Positions 23,660-32,122 of a DNA stretch of 37,392 nucleotides are shown here, in pieces. The stretch spans positions 1-37,392 of the forward strand of contig JAOZUK010000027.1 of NCBI GenBank assembly GCA_029938715.1, read 5' to 3'. The notes under the pieces are model-generated. The model did no database searches. It worked only from the letters and a program-made list of their open reading frames with translations, and was not told where the DNA came from. The position numbers and the translations under genes were made by a program. Every line of letters begins with the position of its first letter. The first letter of the stretch is position 1. Origin of the DNA: Bacteroidales bacterium (GTDB taxonomy: Bacteria > Bacteroidota > Bacteroidia > Bacteroidales > GCA-2748055).

Positions 23660-24676
23660 CTAATCCGGTTTACTGACACCGACGAAATAGAGATCAAATC
23701 CCCCTAGTCCGCCTGGTCTGTTGGAGGAGAAGACCATCATGTTCCGATTATTATCCACCCCTTCATCAAACAGAATAGGCCTGTACTCATCGTATTCGGT
23801 ATTGATCTCTTCCCCGAAGTTCACAGGAATACTCCATTGGCCATCAATAAATTTTGAATAGTACAGATCAAAACCTCCAAAGCCTCCTGACCGATTTGAG
23901 GTAAATACCAGTGTATTCTCGAAGATAAAAGGGCATTTATCATCAGAGTCGGCCGATAAAATGGACTCCTTCTCTACGGTATGTGTTTCTGTTTCCTTAA
24001 GTGCTCGGATAATCATGCTATCTGCCACATGGCTGTGGGTGTGGTAGATATTGAAAACCCCATTCTCCCTGTCAGAACAGAAATAGATTTCGCTAAAATC
24101 TTTATTAAAGCAGGGGTAGTAGTCGTTGGCCTCCGAATTTAGAAATTCCACAGGAGTACTTTCCGAAAAACCTGTACTATCGGTGTTATATGTAAATCCA
24201 ATATCAAAGTCTCCACCCACATCGGAGGCATACATCAGTACTAACTTAAAATCATAAACATCTCCTTCGCGATCGTACAATAAATAGGGACCGAATTCAT
24301 TTCCCTCACCATTGATTTTTTTCACGGCCTGTAGCACTTTTCCATAGTCCTCTGCAAGAATACCCCAATTGTCATAGACATTTGTCACTTTGAGAACTCC
24401 GGTAGTCTTATCAAAGTTCACATTCATTGGCTCATAGATTACATCAAAGTCACCCCCATTGCTCTTTCTGTTGGTAGAGAAACAGAAAGGAATCAGGTAG
24501 CCCAGTGAAGGTGCCGTGGAGTTGTAATCGTCATACTCGCTGTTAAAGTCCTGTAAGTTAACCGGGGTCTCGGGCAGCTCCCCGTAGTTATAGTTATATC
24601 CATGAGGCCAGCATGCTGACAGGGTTAAAGCGATTGCAATGGGCAGGATTTTTATTTTGTGGCGGAGGGTAAACAT
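23660..24676 (-). CDS. PD40 (WD40-like) beta-propeller lipoprotein
   Basis: 338 residues. Lipoprotein signal IAIALTLSAC, lipidated at C21. The body contains four or more PD40-type propeller blades with the hallmark 'SNRxGGxGGxDLY' strand: FCFSTNRKSNGGDFDVIY, EIYFCSDRENGVFNIY, LVFTSNRSGGFGGFDLYYSK and MVFSSNRPGGLGGFDLYFVG. Many Bacteroidetes PD40 proteins end in an OmpA domain; this one stops after the propeller. It probably binds a surface ligand or partner. The frame extends to a TTG at 24715, overlapping the upstream lipoprotein gene, but the ATG at 24676 (31 nt after that gene's stop) begins the signal peptide. Confidence 0.85.
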   Translation of the reverse strand: MFTLRHKIKILPIAIALTLSACWPHGYNYNYGELPETPVNLQDFNSEYDDYNSTAPSLGYLIPFCFSTNRKSNGGDFDVIYEPMNVNFDKTTGVLKVTNVYDNWGILAEDYGKVLQAVKKINGEGNEFGPYLLYDREGDVYDFKLVLMYASDVGGDFDIGFTYNTDSTGFSESTPVEFLNSEANDYYPCFNKDFSEIYFCSDRENGVFNIYHTHSHVADSMIIRALKETETHTVEKESILSADSDDKCPFIFENTLVFTSNRSGGFGGFDLYYSKFIDGQWSIPVNFGEEINTEYDEYRPILFDEGVDNNRNMMVFSSNRPGGLGGFDLYFVGVSKPD

Positions 24677-24707
24677 TGATGGAGAAAGGATAAATTGAGA
24701 ATAAACT

Positions 24708-25985
24708 TTATTCAATCGAATAGTAAATCTCTAGTTTTGGTCGTTTACTTTCATCTATAACATCACTTGATGCGAAAAATACCCTCCTAAAACCTTCCTC
24801 CGTTATGAGGGATAGCATTAAACCAAAACTTTGTGAAGGAGTCTCATGCATATCTTTAACTAAATCTGTTATATCTATTCTGTAATAATCTTGAAATTGA
24901 ATTGTGCTTTCAGGTAATGTTTTTTGAGACATTGTTGTGAATTCAGGCTGGTTATTCCATGTAACCGAATTTTCTTCCCAACTTGTAATCACCCTTTGCA
25001 AGTAGAATTCATTTGAACCACTCAGAGGATCATGTCCAAAACCATGCGCAGTGTTACCATGTGCAAAGAGCGATATTTTTGCGCTATCAATAAAGGCATT
25101 TTCTGGAATAGAGGTAATATTAAAGTCAATAAAACTCCTAGTTACAAAAGGGGTCCCGGATGATGTCCAGGATATTGCAGAGAACTCTTCAGAATCCCCA
25201 AAACTTCTGTTGCGGTAATCACCATATGGATAATCTTCGATAAAGGAATCTTTCCCCTCATCTGGACCTGGCTGTAATACTATTTCATATTTAATACCAA
25301 CATCTTGAATTGTAATGGATATCGTGGCGCTGTCTGCCATCTGATCTGTATGATTATCTGACACCTTCACCAAAACGCTCATAAGCTGAGTTGACTCATA
25401 ATCAAAACCGAGAGAATCGTTTACTGATAAAATCCCAGTTTGAGAATTGATCTTAAAATAACCTTGTTCATTTGTACCTACTATACTAAATGTTAGACTT
25501 TGGTGAATGTCACCATCTATAGCCAGAATAAGCCCTATTTCCTGGCCATTTATGGGATTCTCATCAATACGAAAGTTTTGGTTATTTATTATGGGAGGGA
25601 ATTCATTTTCATCGGTGACATTGATTTTAATAATTGCCGATGACGCTAATGGTTCCTTATCATGATTATCGGTCACAACAACAGTAATCATGAATTCTGT
25701 ATTTTCTTCATAATTAATTTTCGTAGGAGAGGCTATTGAAATAATTCCGTTAGATGGATTAATCTCAAATGTGGACTCCAGATTTCCATCGGTGATCTCA
25801 AATGAAATTTTCTGGTCTTCATCTTCATCTGAAGCATCAACAGCTCCAATGATAGTTCCTGTGGGACTGTTCTCTTCAACGGAAAATTCCTGGTTAACGA
25901 TATAAGGCGCAAATTCGTTTTTATCACAGGAATAAAATAGGGTAGATAGACAGAGAGTACATACAAGAATGTTGAGGGTTTTCAT
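24708..25985 (-). CDS. Lipoprotein with two cadherin domains and a DNRLRE-type domain
   Basis: 425 residues. Lipoprotein signal LSTLFYSC, lipidated at C20. Residues about 28-128 and 131-230 are cadherin repeats: FSVEENSPTGTIIGAVDASD and FRIDENPINGQEIGLILAID, each followed by the strand F-x-I-N/S-x-x-x-G-x-I-S/L and VVVTDNHD or VLVKVSDNHT with calcium-binding D/N/E residues. Residues about 233-424 fit the DNRLRE domain: DSFIEDYPYGDYRNRSFGDS, RSFIDFNITSIPENAFIDSA, ITSWEENSVTWNNQPEF. These are adhesion-like or substrate-binding surface modules. It is 31 nt upstream of the PD40 lipoprotein gene, making a two-gene operon. Confidence 0.85.
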   Translation of the reverse strand: MKTLNILVCTLCLSTLFYSCDKNEFAPYIVNQEFSVEENSPTGTIIGAVDASDEDEDQKISFEITDGNLESTFEINPSNGIISIASPTKINYEENTEFMITVVVTDNHDKEPLASSAIIKINVTDENEFPPIINNQNFRIDENPINGQEIGLILAIDGDIHQSLTFSIVGTNEQGYFKINSQTGILSVNDSLGFDYESTQLMSVLVKVSDNHTDQMADSATISITIQDVGIKYEIVLQPGPDEGKDSFIEDYPYGDYRNRSFGDSEEFSAISWTSSGTPFVTRSFIDFNITSIPENAFIDSAKISLFAHGNTAHGFGHDPLSGSNEFYLQRVITSWEENSVTWNNQPEFTTMSQKTLPESTIQFQDYYRIDITDLVKDMHETPSQSFGLMLSLITEEGFRRVFFASSDVIDESKRPKLEIYYSIE

Positions 25986-26215
25986 GCTTTTTTATTTGTA
26001 ATTACGATGAATACGCAATTGTTTCTAATATAGGATTAATACGGATGATTTAAATAGATAGTTGCATTGGATTGAGGTTTTTTTAATTCAGCAGGTTAAA
26101 AGGTGTTCGGGTTGCTCTCTTTAAATTTCAACCACTCGCGGTGTCTGCGCTCGCAAGGCGGCTCGCCCCTCAAGCCTACCCACAAAACAAATACAAACCA
26201 TTTAATCCAATCAAC

Positions 26216-26398
26216 ATGAAAGCAAATGCCAGTGCTGTTATCCTGGCTCATAATCACCCTAGTGGGAACTTGGGGGCAAGTGATGCTGATATTAGAATTA
26301 CTGAAAGGGTGAAGGAGGCATTGAAGCTGGTTGAGGTACAACTCCTTGATCATCTCATACTGAATAAAGATGAAGAATTTGGGACTATAGATATTTGA
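26216..26398 (+). pseudogene. 3' remnant of a radC-family (JAB/JAMM) gene
   Basis: About 60 codons match the C-terminal third of RadC: MKANASAVILAHNHPSGNLG, then ASDADIRITERVKEALKL and VEVQLLDHLILN. The zinc-site H-x-H...D part (AHNHPSG, SDADI) is kept but the N-terminal two thirds, with the catalytic Glu and the helix-hairpin-helix, are missing. Upstream codons (26141-26215) do not resemble RadC. The end also diverges from the family's usual terminus. It is most likely a non-functional fragment left by a recombination or insertion-deletion event. Confidence 0.75.
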
Positions 26399-26494
26399 TT
26401 CTTGAATTTGTTAGTATGCCTGTTAGGATATTTGTAGTTGTATTCTGGTATAATTCTTGTTAAATTCCTAATATGAAAATAACTTCAAGCAGTT

Positions 26495-28228
26495 GTGAGA
26501 AATCATAAAATCTTTTTTTCACTAATTATTGTAATTACATGGTTTTCTTGCCAGGAAAGCAATGCCCAGGTTTCAGGTAGAGTCACTGATGCAAATCAGC
26601 ATCCCCTTTCCCAGGTTAACATTAAGATTAAGGAAACAGACCGGGGTACACAAACAAATTTTCAAGGAGAATATTCTATAATTGTAAATCCAGGAGACAC
26701 ATTGATATTCTCTCATTTAGGAATGCAACCTGAGGAAATCCGCGTGAAAAGAAGAACCTCCGTGATTAATATAGGGATGATAGCAGTCAGCATTGAAATC
26801 GAGGGTGTTGAGATAAAGTCACGGGTGAAGGTAACTACTCGATACAAGAGTCAAAAGGAGCTGTTAAAGGAATACCCTGTGAACAAGAATCTAATCAAGA
26901 CCTCAAAGGGCATCCTCAACAGGGACCTCTCATCCACTGCCTTCCGCATTGTTGATGGGGAAGACTTATTCTCGGGGGGGATAGATTTTTTCGCAGCCTT
27001 GCAGGCCCATATCCCAAGTATGCGAGTAATCAGAGATTCAGGTGGAGTTGCGATATATTTACGACAATATGGATTAAATGCTTATACTGCTCTTTTTGAA
27101 GTGGATGGTTTCTTTGGTCCTCCTCCCACCTATTTATCAGCTAATGATATTGATAGAATTGCCGTATTGGAAGGCAGCGCAGCTTTTATGAGATATGGCC
27201 CAGATGGAGCTGGAGGAGTCATTGTAGTCAACACCAAAGCACAAACATGGATGGATGACATTGGAGTTGACCGATCAGAGGGCCATCGCCATTTTCTTGA
27301 TAGCTTAAAAACAGTTAGTCACCTTGAACCCTACAGTCCGTATGTACCTCCTTATCTTGAAAAATTACATAAAGTAAGAAGAGAAACGAAAGCCCTGGCT
27401 ATTGTTGAGGACCAACAAAAGAGCCATCTCAGCAATCCCTATTATTTTCTAGAAATGTACGAGCTTTTCTTATCTCGTTGGGGCAACAACGAAAATTCTA
27501 AAGAGTTGTCTCAAAATATCGCTGATAACTTTTCAGACGATATTCCCGTGCTCAAAGCTTTGGCATATCTACAACAACAGTACGGCAATTATGAAAGTGC
27601 TTTGTTATTATACCTGGAAATCTTAAAGTCACAGTCATGGTATGCCCAACCACTAAGGGATGTGGCAAATGCCTATGCCGAGGTCGGAGATTATGAAAAA
27701 GCCTGGATGTACTATACCCAGTATATAGACATTATAGAACAGTTGCCCAATGCCACTTTTGATGCTTATGGGGAGGATCTGCTTATCACAACGGAGATGG
27801 AGAATCTTCTTGAGCGTAACAAACTGGTTTTTTTTGATCCCTACGAGAAAGTGACTGGCATGGAAGACAGTGACCCGCAAACAAGGCTGGTTTTTGAATG
27901 GAACAACCAGGAGGCTGACTTTGAATTGCAGTTTGTGACCCCGGAGGGATATTATGATACTTGGAGCAACAAAACAGGCAAGGATGTATCACAAAATCCG
28001 ATAGCGGGAAATGGATATAGTAGCCACCAGTTTTTTCTGGGAAAGGAAAACATAGGTTTATGGCAGGTAAATATTGATTATAAAGGAAACTGCTCTGAGC
28101 TGCCAACCTATTTAATGGTAACTGTTTATCGCGATTATGGATTGCCAAGTCAACAAAAAGAAATTAAAACCTATAAATTATCGAAGGATCATGATAAGGT
28201 GCAACTTTTAACGTTGCAGCAATACTAA
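26495..28228 (+). CDS. Carboxypeptidase-regulatory + TonB-plug + TPR protein without a beta-barrel
   Basis: 577 residues. A signal peptide (1-24, ending ESNAQ) is followed by a CarboxypepD_reg-like domain (about 25-105: VSGRVTDANQHPLSQVNIKI, GDTLIFSHLGMQPEEIRV). A TonB-receptor plug-like domain covers about 150-250 (DFFAALQAHIPSMRV, ALFEVDGFFGP, IDRIAVLEGSAAFMRYGPDG, AGGVIVVNTK). A TPR-like helical stretch covers about 340-430 (LKALAYLQQQYGNYESALLL, GDYEKAWMYYTQYI). A beta-rich tail resembles DUF2135 (about 470-560: RLVFEWNNQEADFELQFVTP, HQFFLGKENIGLWQVNIDYK). No transmembrane barrel follows the plug. The start is a GTG; the ATG at 26473 is out of frame and stops after 11 codons. Role unknown. 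Confidence 0.8.
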   Translation: MRNHKIFFSLIIVITWFSCQESNAQVSGRVTDANQHPLSQVNIKIKETDRGTQTNFQGEYSIIVNPGDTLIFSHLGMQPEEIRVKRRTSVINIGMIAVSIEIEGVEIKSRVKVTTRYKSQKELLKEYPVNKNLIKTSKGILNRDLSSTAFRIVDGEDLFSGGIDFFAALQAHIPSMRVIRDSGGVAIYLRQYGLNAYTALFEVDGFFGPPPTYLSANDIDRIAVLEGSAAFMRYGPDGAGGVIVVNTKAQTWMDDIGVDRSEGHRHFLDSLKTVSHLEPYSPYVPPYLEKLHKVRRETKALAIVEDQQKSHLSNPYYFLEMYELFLSRWGNNENSKELSQNIADNFSDDIPVLKALAYLQQQYGNYESALLLYLEILKSQSWYAQPLRDVANAYAEVGDYEKAWMYYTQYIDIIEQLPNATFDAYGEDLLITTEMENLLERNKLVFFDPYEKVTGMEDSDPQTRLVFEWNNQEADFELQFVTPEGYYDTWSNKTGKDVSQNPIAGNGYSSHQFFLGKENIGLWQVNIDYKGNCSELPTYLMVTVYRDYGLPSQQKEIKTYKLSKDHDKVQLLTLQQY

Positions 28229-28269
28229 ACTGAAGTAGTCAAGACCTTCGATATACCCCTCTCCATTTG

Positions 28270-29295
28270 TTATTCTCCTAAAGTATACTCGTAGGGTAGC
28301 ATATCCGCAATCCTTAGCTTTGCCATATCTCCATACCAACGAAAGCCGGAAGGATCAAAAAAACCATTCTTCCCCATGAGCACTTTCGACTTAAGAAAAT
28401 ACATCTTACTATACATGGACCCGTAGTGGATACTCAGTTCCTTCTCGTTGAACAGGTATTTGTTGTGGTTATTATCTAGAACTACAATATCATCGTATGT
28501 GACATTTGCGTTTGGCATACTGCTTAATGGAAATCCTAATGATGATACATCGAAAGTATATCTACTTATCATGAATCCATTCATTTTTAGACTATTATTC
28601 CACAATGCTCTGATAAAGTGCATACAAGATCCCAAATAGGCAGACTCCCTTCTTTCAGAATAAGATAGATCACTTGTTGCCTTAGCTGCCAGATCCTCAT
28701 TAAATACTATATCTCCCGCAAAATAGACAACCTTTTTGTCATTATCATATTCAAACTTATCAAGATGGTAAGTAATGACATACCCTAATGCTCCATTAAC
28801 GATTTTAATCGGTTTTCGTGCATACGCTTTCACCGTATCTTTATCTAAGCCATAATTAAAGGTTATATCCTCTTCATTAATGATTTCACATAGCTTTCGA
28901 TTTCTAGATGTTCCCAAAAACTCACGCCTAAAAAGCTTTAGATAAGCTTTTCTCTTCTTTGCCAGATTTTTTGTCTCTACTTCTACTTCTTCAATTTCAA
29001 ATACAGAGGGTGATAAATAGATATTTATTGCTTCATTTTTTGGAATTGATTCTAGAACGAAGGTCTGATATCCTATAGCTCTGATAGTTAATGGTTTTGA
29101 CGCATATTTTGCAATGTTCAACTCAAAATTTCCTTCATCGTCTGAAGCAGTACCAACCAATGTTCTATTAAAATAGACTGCTGCATAAGGTATAGTTGTT
29201 TTTGTTTCCGAGTCGTAAACGGTTCCTTTGATGATTTGGCTATAAGCTATTGAGCTAGCCAAAGTAATAAGCGAGATGAGGATGATTTGTTTCAT
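28270..29295 (-). CDS. Exported carboxypeptidase-regulatory-like domain protein
   Basis: 341 residues. Signal peptide residues 1-19 (ending IAYSQ). Residues about 20-95 are a CarboxypepD_reg-like beta-sandwich (IKGTVYDSETKTTIPYAAVY, GTASDDEGNFELNI, LTIRAIGYQTFVL). The remaining ~240 residues belong to a common, uncharacterised Bacteroidetes extension with a basic segment (KNLAKKRKAYLKLFRREFLG) and beta strands (VVYFAGDIVFNEDL). There is no TonB plug or barrel. It is convergent with the plug protein gene (41 nt between stops), and both share the same N-terminal domain type. Likely periplasmic or outer-membrane associated; function unknown. Confidence 0.8.
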   Translation of the reverse strand: MKQIILISLITLASSIAYSQIIKGTVYDSETKTTIPYAAVYFNRTLVGTASDDEGNFELNIAKYASKPLTIRAIGYQTFVLESIPKNEAINIYLSPSVFEIEEVEVETKNLAKKRKAYLKLFRREFLGTSRNRKLCEIINEEDITFNYGLDKDTVKAYARKPIKIVNGALGYVITYHLDKFEYDNDKKVVYFAGDIVFNEDLAAKATSDLSYSERRESAYLGSCMHFIRALWNNSLKMNGFMISRYTFDVSSLGFPLSSMPNANVTYDDIVVLDNNHNKYLFNEKELSIHYGSMYSKMYFLKSKVLMGKNGFFDPSGFRWYGDMAKLRIADMLPYEYTLGE

Positions 29296-29505
29296 AATGA
29301 TATGGAGTCAACTGAAATAACTACACCATCAACGAGGGCAAATCAATTTAGTAAAAATCAATGGAATATCATGGATACCCCCCATCCCATTCTCCCGATA
29401 TGAAAAGGGGGATGGAGCTCCTAGAGAATAAGAAAAGCGACTTCTTATAAAGCCCATATTCAAACAATCTCAACATGCTTAATATCAGAGCATAACTTAT
29501 AGAGA

Positions 29506-29532
29506 AGGCCGAAAATAAGCCTCTATCGGCCT
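29506..29532. repeat. Inverted repeat in a gene-free stretch
   Basis: AGGCCGA (29506-29512) and TCGGCCT (29526-29532) pair perfectly over 7 bp around a 13-nt loop. It sits in the 29296-29582 gap between the carboxypeptidase-regulatory gene and the tRNA terminator. A second weak pair in the gap is CCATCCC / GGGATGG near 29385-29415. I see no gene, exact promoter or RNA family there. Confidence 0.35.
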
Positions 29533-29582
29533 CGTTTAATATACAACAAGTAAAATGATGATTTGTTTCAGTATATAAAATG

Positions 29583-29620
29583 AAAAAAACCGCAAACAAC
29601 TGTTATTAAGCTGAATGCGG
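29583..29620 (-). terminator. Intrinsic terminator of tRNA-Val
   Basis: On the minus strand CCGCA (29620-29616) pairs with TGCGG (29594-29590), followed directly by seven Ts (29589-29583). An inner AACA/TGTT pairing can extend the structure. It begins 12 nt after the tRNA 3' end, a position that suits transcript termination and 3' processing. Confidence 0.55.
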
Positions 29621-29631
29621 CCTTTCGTCTG

Positions 29632-29706
29632 TGGGATGTACTGGAATCGAACCAGTGACCTCGTGCCTGTCAAGCACGCGCTCTGAACCAACTGAGCTAA
29701 CACCCC
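29632..29706 (-). tRNA. tRNA-Val (anticodon GAC)
   Basis: 75 nt. Acceptor stem GGGGTGT (29706-29700) pairs with ACATCCC (29639-29633) with one G-U; discriminator A is at 29632. D-arm is TAGCTCAGTTGGTTCAGAGC. The anticodon stem CGTGC/GCACG is perfect, enclosing the loop TTGACAG, with anticodon GAC at 29671-29669. The T-arm has GGTTCGATTCC. The 3' CCA is not encoded. It decodes GUC/GUU valine codons. It has its own promoter (29725-29756) and terminator. Confidence 0.93.
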
Positions 29707-29724
29707 AAAGTCCCCGGGGGAGAG

Positions 29725-29756
29725 CAAAGGTAATAATTCAGAGGAATAAGGGCAAA
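29725..29756 (-). promoter_or_regulatory. Promoter of tRNA-Val
   Basis: On the minus strand: TTTG (29756-29753), a 20-nt spacer, then TACCTTTG (29732-29725), an exact fit to TTTG-N19-21-TAnnTTTG. Transcription should start near 29718, inside the GC-only block CCCCGGGG (29712-29719). Such a GC-rich discriminator is typical of growth-rate-controlled stable-RNA promoters. Confidence 0.8.
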
Positions 29757-29804
29757 GGCTTTTTTGGGAAATGCCGAGGACCATGGATGACGCAGAATCA
29801 TTAT

Positions 29805-29812
29805 TATCTTTG
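29805..29812 (+). promoter_or_regulatory. -7 element for the GT39-like gene
   Basis: TATCTTTG matches TAnnTTTG exactly and ends 19 nt before the ATG at 29832. No clear TTG lies 19-21 nt upstream. It supports the 29832 start, because the longer open frame begins inside the antisense of the tRNA. Confidence 0.5.
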
Positions 29813-29831
29813 CAATTTGAATATCAAGCCA

Positions 29832-31295
29832 ATGAACAAGTTATTGAGCAGGAGTGACGATTCTCAATTCCCCTTCTGGATATTAACAATCAGTATTTTT
29901 ATCATCTCGGTATTGCCATCCCTCATACAGGATGGAATGTTCATTGACGGGGTTCAATATGCTGCGGTTTCAAAAAACTGGGCAAATGGTCTGGGAACTT
30001 TCTGGGTTCCATATCTTAGTCAGAATTGGTATCAGAATTTTCATGCCATGGGCTCAAATGTTTTTCTGGAAAACCCCCCACTTGTATATGCCATTCAGGG
30101 CCTGTTTTTTAAGATTTTTGGAGATGGCTTATATACTGAAAGGATCTATGGCCTGTTCATTGCCGTAACAGCAATCTTATTAATTGCAAATATTTGGAAA
30201 CTGGTTACAAGTGGAAATAAGGATATCCAAAAACTCTCCTGGTTACCGGTCCTGTTCTGGGTGTCTATGCCCATTGTCTTTCGCTCCTATCAAATGAATG
30301 TACAAGAAAATACCATGGGTATTTTTATTCTGGCATCGGTATATTTTGTGCTCAAAGGACTGGAGAACAACAAACATACATTTCTGAATATTATACTTGG
30401 TGGTATTTTAATTTTCCTGGCTAGTTTATGCAAAGGGGTGACTGGATTATTTCCTCTCGCAACTGTGGCAATGTATTGGATATCAGGTGGAAAGATCAAG
30501 TTTCTGAAGGCAGTAGTCTTGTCTTTGATCCTTCTGGTTGTTCCGGTATTACTATTTATTCTTGTTCTATTGAATGACACTGCTCTTGAAAGCTTAACCT
30601 TCTATTATCATTCAAGATTACTGCAGCGGATATTTAACGATCCGGTGGTGAACTCTCATTTCCATGTTTTTCTAAGATTGTTTTTGGATCTCTTTCCCAT
30701 AATAATTGTTACTAGTATCGCATATATTACCAGGCGAAAGAAGTTAAACTTTAATAAGCATATGGAAGCAAGAAGACACATCATCTTCTTTCTATTAATG
30801 GGTTTAGCCGGTTCATTTCCCCTGGCACTCACCCTGGTTCAACGAGATTTTTATCTTGGCCCCTCCCTGCCGTTTTATGCATTGGCTTTTGCCCTGTTTG
30901 TATCAATTTATGTGGTGGATGGCTTAAAGCAATTCTCGCAGAAAACTCAATTTTTTACGCTATTCAGGGTCTTGGGCATTTCACTTTTGATCGGTGGACT
31001 TCTTTATACCGGTTTTCAGGTTGGAAAAGCGGGGCGTGATCAGGAGATACTTCATGATACCTACCTTTTTGGCGAGATCATCGAAGAAGGAACACGTGTT
31101 CATTTAGTGGAGAGCGAGGAAGATCACTGGCGGCTTGAATTATACCTTACCAGGTATTTTGATATAAGTCTTGGTGCACCTGTAAAGGATTCCAGATATA
31201 TCATACGTAGTTTACATGATGCTCCACCTGATGAAGAATTATTTAAGCTCATTCCTACAGATACCAGAGCCTACGAGTTGTACCAGGAAAAATAA
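29832..31295 (+). CDS. GT39/ArnT-like membrane glycosyltransferase
   Basis: 487 residues with about eleven membrane helices (for example FWILTISIFIISVLPSLI, LVVPVLLFILVLL, VLGISLLIGGLLYTGFQV) and a short C-terminal soluble part. The first periplasmic loop has FIDGVQYAAVSKNWANGLGT, where the acidic residue after helix 1 is the catalytic base of GT-C enzymes. The family-typical ENPPLVYAIQGLFFKIFGDG and ERIYG motifs follow. Such enzymes transfer a sugar or mannose from a polyprenyl-phosphate donor to lipid A, protein or other acceptors. Donor and acceptor are unknown. The frame is open back to 29631 across the tRNA; the ATG at 29832 is the real start. Confidence 0.85.
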   Translation: MNKLLSRSDDSQFPFWILTISIFIISVLPSLIQDGMFIDGVQYAAVSKNWANGLGTFWVPYLSQNWYQNFHAMGSNVFLENPPLVYAIQGLFFKIFGDGLYTERIYGLFIAVTAILLIANIWKLVTSGNKDIQKLSWLPVLFWVSMPIVFRSYQMNVQENTMGIFILASVYFVLKGLENNKHTFLNIILGGILIFLASLCKGVTGLFPLATVAMYWISGGKIKFLKAVVLSLILLVVPVLLFILVLLNDTALESLTFYYHSRLLQRIFNDPVVNSHFHVFLRLFLDLFPIIIVTSIAYITRRKKLNFNKHMEARRHIIFFLLMGLAGSFPLALTLVQRDFYLGPSLPFYALAFALFVSIYVVDGLKQFSQKTQFFTLFRVLGISLLIGGLLYTGFQVGKAGRDQEILHDTYLFGEIIEEGTRVHLVESEEDHWRLELYLTRYFDISLGAPVKDSRYIIRSLHDAPPDEELFKLIPTDTRAYELYQEK

Positions 31296-31309
31296 GGGAT
31301 AAACGTTAA

Positions 31310-32062
31310 TCAATAGTTATAGGCAGATTTTTCAAATGCTGTTCCACTTTTGAGTTTATCAAGGTGTTTTTTATTGATAAAGAATGCCATGGAGATATAC
31401 CACATTCCGGTGCTTTCAAATTCTGAGTAATCGACTGGTTGCCCAAAGTCCACCCCTACAAAAGATGGATTCAGGAAATCTTCCATATAATATTTAAACT
31501 TCAACCGGAAGCCCTGCGGGAATTGCACACCTGCAAATAGAGTGGGAATCCAGGAGTTGACCCGGTTACTGTTCCATTCTCTAAATATGACTTTGTTTCC
31601 ATCTAAAAATTGCTTCTGTTTGTAGTGGAACATCCACTCATACTCTCCTCCTGCAAAAAAGAAGAAATGCTTGTCAAATGATCCCACCTTAAAGGCCAGC
31701 GGAAATCCCAGGGCATAACTACGGCGCTTAATTTTTGTGCTTTTGTTCCAGTGTTGATGTTCAATATCGATATCTGAAAATCCAACATTTTGATAGTAAT
31801 CTTCTACGATGAAACCCACATTCCTGATTCCAATTCCGGCAAACAGGCCAAAATGATCGTTAAAATCCAGGTTGACATGCTGCTGGGTATGAAGGAAGAG
31901 AGTGAATCGCATATTGGTATTCACATCAACACCATTGAATTTTACATCTGCACCGGATAAGATGAACTCAAAACCATTGGAGTGATATATCTTTTTTTGA
32001 GCGCTGGTTTCGAAGGAGATTATTGCTAGAATGAAAATAAGAATGGAAATTTGTGGTTTCAT
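31310..32062 (-). CDS. Probable outer-membrane beta-barrel protein
   Basis: 250 residues. Signal peptide residues 1-21 (ending SFETSAQ). The mature part is rich in alternating amphipathic strands: FGLFAGIGIRNVGFIVEDYY, SYALGFPLAFKVGSFDKHFF, FFFAGGEYEWMFHYKQKQF, SWIPTLFAGVQFPQGFRLKF, GMWYISMAFFINKKHL. This pattern is that of small eight- to ten-stranded barrels common in Bacteroidetes. No specific family is recognised. The frame extends to 32107, but the ATG at 32062 begins the signal peptide. It is convergent with the glycosyltransferase gene and 60 nt after the aminotransferase stop. Confidence 0.75.
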   Translation of the reverse strand: MKPQISILIFILAIISFETSAQKKIYHSNGFEFILSGADVKFNGVDVNTNMRFTLFLHTQQHVNLDFNDHFGLFAGIGIRNVGFIVEDYYQNVGFSDIDIEHQHWNKSTKIKRRSYALGFPLAFKVGSFDKHFFFFAGGEYEWMFHYKQKQFLDGNKVIFREWNSNRVNSWIPTLFAGVQFPQGFRLKFKYYMEDFLNPSFVGVDFGQPVDYSEFESTGMWYISMAFFINKKHLDKLKSGTAFEKSAYNY

Positions 32063-32122
32063 GATCAGACCGATTAGTTGTGCAGTACGAAAGATATATA
32101 AATTCAAGTTACTCAGATATTC

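Noticed and set aside
26096..26353. 85-codon minus-strand open frame over the radC remnant
   Set aside because: Its 5' half is antisense to the radC fragment and its end lies in the GC-rich scar; treated as debris rather than a gene.
29369..29599. 76-codon minus-strand open frame in the gap before the tRNA
   Set aside because: It overlaps the tRNA terminator, has no recognisable motif, and no matching promoter was seen.
29632..29706. Plus-strand reading of the tRNA with GTC (Asp) in the loop
   Set aside because: The T-arm GGTTCGATTCC and D-arm TAGCTCAG are only in the correct order on the minus strand, where the anticodon is GAC (Val).
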